Shown here piece after piece: positions 62,500 through 64,000 of a stretch of DNA of 64,000 bases (its first letter is position 1; each line of letters starts with the position of its first letter). The notes under the pieces are model-generated. The model worked only from the letters and a program-made list of their open reading frames with translations, did no database searches and was not told where the DNA came from. This stretch comes from Flavobacterium sp. RSP15 (GTDB taxonomy: Bacteria > Bacteroidota > Bacteroidia > Flavobacteriales > Flavobacteriaceae): NCBI RefSeq assembly GCF_003968755.1, contig NZ_RYDL01000007.1, positions 1 through 64,000 on the forward strand, written 5' to 3'. The position numbers and the translations under genes are program-made.

Positions 62500-62685
62500 T
62501 TAGTCCATTTTTTTGTTTCCACCAGCGGAACCATTTCCGGTAAGATTTAGTTGTACGTTTGCAATTTTGAAAACTTCTGCTTTGTTATCATTTTTTGTTG
62601 TTGAAGTAATTTCTTCATTTGAAGTAAATGAAGTTAATACCAGTACTAAAGAAAATAATCCGATTGTTAAAATTGCTTTTTTCAT
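62500..62685 (-). CDS. Small exported peptide-like protein
   Basis: The 61 residues start with a signal peptide (MKKAILTIGLFSLVLVLTS) that covers about one third of the protein. The mature part is polar (STTKNDNKAEV) and glycine-rich at the end (NGSAGGNKKMD). No family is recognised. The clean signal peptide, a good ATG and a strong terminator right after it support a real gene. It sits between two regulatory genes and may be secreted, but function is unknown. Confidence 0.6.
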   Translation of the reverse strand: MKKAILTIGLFSLVLVLTSFTSNEEITSTTKNDNKAEVFKIANVQLNLTGNGSAGGNKKMD

Positions 62686-62858
62686 AATTTGGAGATTTTA
62701 TATTGTTGTTTGATTTTACTTTTTAGAACCACATTGGTGTGAGATTTCATAGTAAACTTACTCAGACAACTTAAATTTTTTCTAGAAAAAAAGGTATATA
62801 TGGTAGAACAAGTCTGGATGATAGTGAATGGGTGTCAAATATGGGTGAACGGACAATT

Positions 62859-63671
62859 TTAGATTTCTAAATAATTACCGTTAGCAAATTCAGCGATAAC
62901 AAGGTCGATGTTTGTCTTGTACGACTTAGAAAAAGGGAGTTTGACGGTACTGTTTTTTATGTAACATACAGCATTTCCGCTGTGAATTCTGGAAATATAG
63001 TTTTGATTCACAATATAACTGTTGTGAATTCTTATAAAGGGATATAATAATACCCCTTCAAAATGTTTCAATGTTTTAAAAGCCGTAATCATTTCCCCGT
63101 TATTTAAATGAATGTCCGTTGAGTTATTATCGGCTCTAAGGTAACAGATGTCTTTTGCATCAATATAGCGATAATCTCCATAAGATTTGATACACAAAGT
63201 GAGTGACTGGTCCTGATGTACTGTTTCAGGTTGTGGCAGGAACGTTGGCTTTTCATCAAGGCTGATCGATTCATTCGAAGTAACCCCGCTTTCGATATTC
63301 GATTTATTTAATTTTAAAATCAATTTTATTACATCGATTCGTACTAGTGGCTTTAATAAATAATCAGTCACTTCATATTGTATTGCTTCAAAAGCCAACT
63401 CTTTTTTACGGGTGGTAATAATAATTTTAGGGATTATTTTTAGGTAACGGTACAATTCATTGATCAATGCCAAAGACAAATTGCTAGTTGCATCAACAGG
63501 ATCGATTTCGAGAAAAATTAATTGTGGCGTATGTTCTAAAATTAGATGTAGTCCATCAGCATAATTATTTGCGAAGGCCACAAAAGTTAGTTCTGAAAAA
63601 CCATCAGCAATGCCTTTTGTTTTCAAAACACTTTCTTGATTGTCGTCAATAATAATGTACAAATAATTCAT
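62859..63671 (-). CDS. LytTR-type response regulator with atypical receiver
   Basis: The 270 residues (from ATG 63671) form a receiver domain (1 to about 125) and a LytTR DNA-binding domain (about 165-265, with ICYLRADNNSTDIHL and FIRIHNSYIVNQNYI). In the receiver, Asp9, Asp10 and Lys107 are present, but the phospho-acceptor position is Glu55 (LIFLEIDP) where LytTR proteins have LIFLDI. Glu can mimic phosphorylated Asp, so the protein may be constitutively active or signal-independent. A TTG three bases upstream (63674) is possible. No histidine kinase gene lies beside it within the window. Confidence 0.9.
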   Translation of the reverse strand: MNYLYIIIDDNQESVLKTKGIADGFSELTFVAFANNYADGLHLILEHTPQLIFLEIDPVDATSNLSLALINELYRYLKIIPKIIITTRKKELAFEAIQYEVTDYLLKPLVRIDVIKLILKLNKSNIESGVTSNESISLDEKPTFLPQPETVHQDQSLTLCIKSYGDYRYIDAKDICYLRADNNSTDIHLNNGEMITAFKTLKHFEGVLLYPFIRIHNSYIVNQNYISRIHSGNAVCYIKNSTVKLPFSKSYKTNIDLVIAEFANGNYLEI

Positions 63672-64000
63672 CAATGGCTTTTCCTGGGATTGTTAAGCAT
63701 TACATCCGATTTGCAAAGCAAAATATACTTTGGTTTATTAAATTAAGTGGGTTGTTTGAGCAATTCAATCAAACAAAAATATCAAAAAACGACTAAAATA
63801 CTTCTGTTTAACATTTTAAAAATAAGCATTTAACTATTTTTTCACAGGTCTTGTTGATATGTTTTTAACAAATGTTGATACATTAAGATGAAATGCAAAT
63901 TTATCTGATTAAGAGCACTATAGCTATTTTAAAATATGTTTGAAATTAAATGCACTTAGTAAATTTCTCCTAATAAGAGCTAGTTGCCAGCATAAAAGCT
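63672..64000. other. Spacer at the window end
   Basis: About 330 AT-rich bases upstream of the LytTR gene. I see no reading frame, RNA or repeat. It probably holds the LytTR promoter and may contain the start of a gene beyond the window. Confidence 0.4.

Overview
The window looks like chromosomal DNA from a gliding, low-GC member of the Bacteroidota, most likely a Flavobacterium or close relative. The evidence is the gliding and type IX secretion genes (gldJ, porU, porV, gldB, gldC), an mra/dcw division cluster in Bacteroidota order, TAnnTTTG promoter elements instead of sigma70-type -10 boxes, several TTG starts, few Shine-Dalgarno sequences, and AT-rich spacers. No rRNA, plasmid or phage genes and no CRISPR array were found. 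The one tRNA is tRNA-Arg(UCG).

Layout. 1-2.7 kb: an 88-bp tandem repeat carrying a terminator-like palindrome, a frameshifted VOC-family gene, purT, a decayed DUF983 gene and a small cysteine-rich exported protein. 2.7-5.8 kb: a large unrecognised membrane protein, fabD and a small lipoprotein. 6.3-8.8 kb: an accessory locus that reads as a partly decayed chromate/oxidative-stress (chr) locus. It has a ChrB-like domain fused to an AraC DNA-binding domain, a small outer-membrane protein, a broken chrA remnant and an exported Fe/Mn superoxide dismutase (the ChrC role). 9.2-10.8 kb: a Nudix-fold regulator with a dead Nudix box, divergent from a truncated, frameshifted GH3 glucosidase. 10.8-19.1 kb: murF, gldJ, porU and porV. 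19.1-24.5 kb: cdd, pyruvate dehydrogenase E1alpha and E2, a glycosyltransferase and miaE. 24.5-26.6 kb: a graveyard of two transposases, an IS4-type remnant on the minus strand and an IS66-type remnant on the plus strand. 26.7-41 kb: aspartate aminotransferase, acyl-lipid desaturase, rsmG, a giant GAF/multi-PAS histidine kinase, dnaG, a LuxR-type response regulator, nadE, gldB-gldC, engB and a hydrolase. 41.2-57.2 kb: the division/cell-wall cluster mraZ-rsmH-ftsL-ftsI-murE-mraY-murD-ftsW-murG-murC-ftsQ-ftsA-ftsZ, with a clear MraZ operator array in front. 57.5-64 kb: a YqeY-like gene, tRNA-Arg, thiL, a TPR histidine kinase with its response regulator, a small exported protein and a LytTR regulator.

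How the genes work together. The dcw cluster and the distant murF build meso-DAP lipid II and the divisome. GldJ, PorU and PorV belong to gliding and type IX secretion: PorV shuttles cargo and PorU cleaves and attaches it. GldB and GldC support the same motility machinery. PdhA, PdhC, FabD and the desaturase feed and modify membrane lipid. Most of the window is ordinary core genome. I did not find a convincing wholly new system. The strongest leads are the ChrB-AraC fusion in a decaying chr locus, the primase that has lost all four zinc ligands, the LytTR regulator with Glu at its phosphorylation site, the catalytically dead Nudix regulator with a candidate operator, and heptamer/octamer arrays in dcw spacers.
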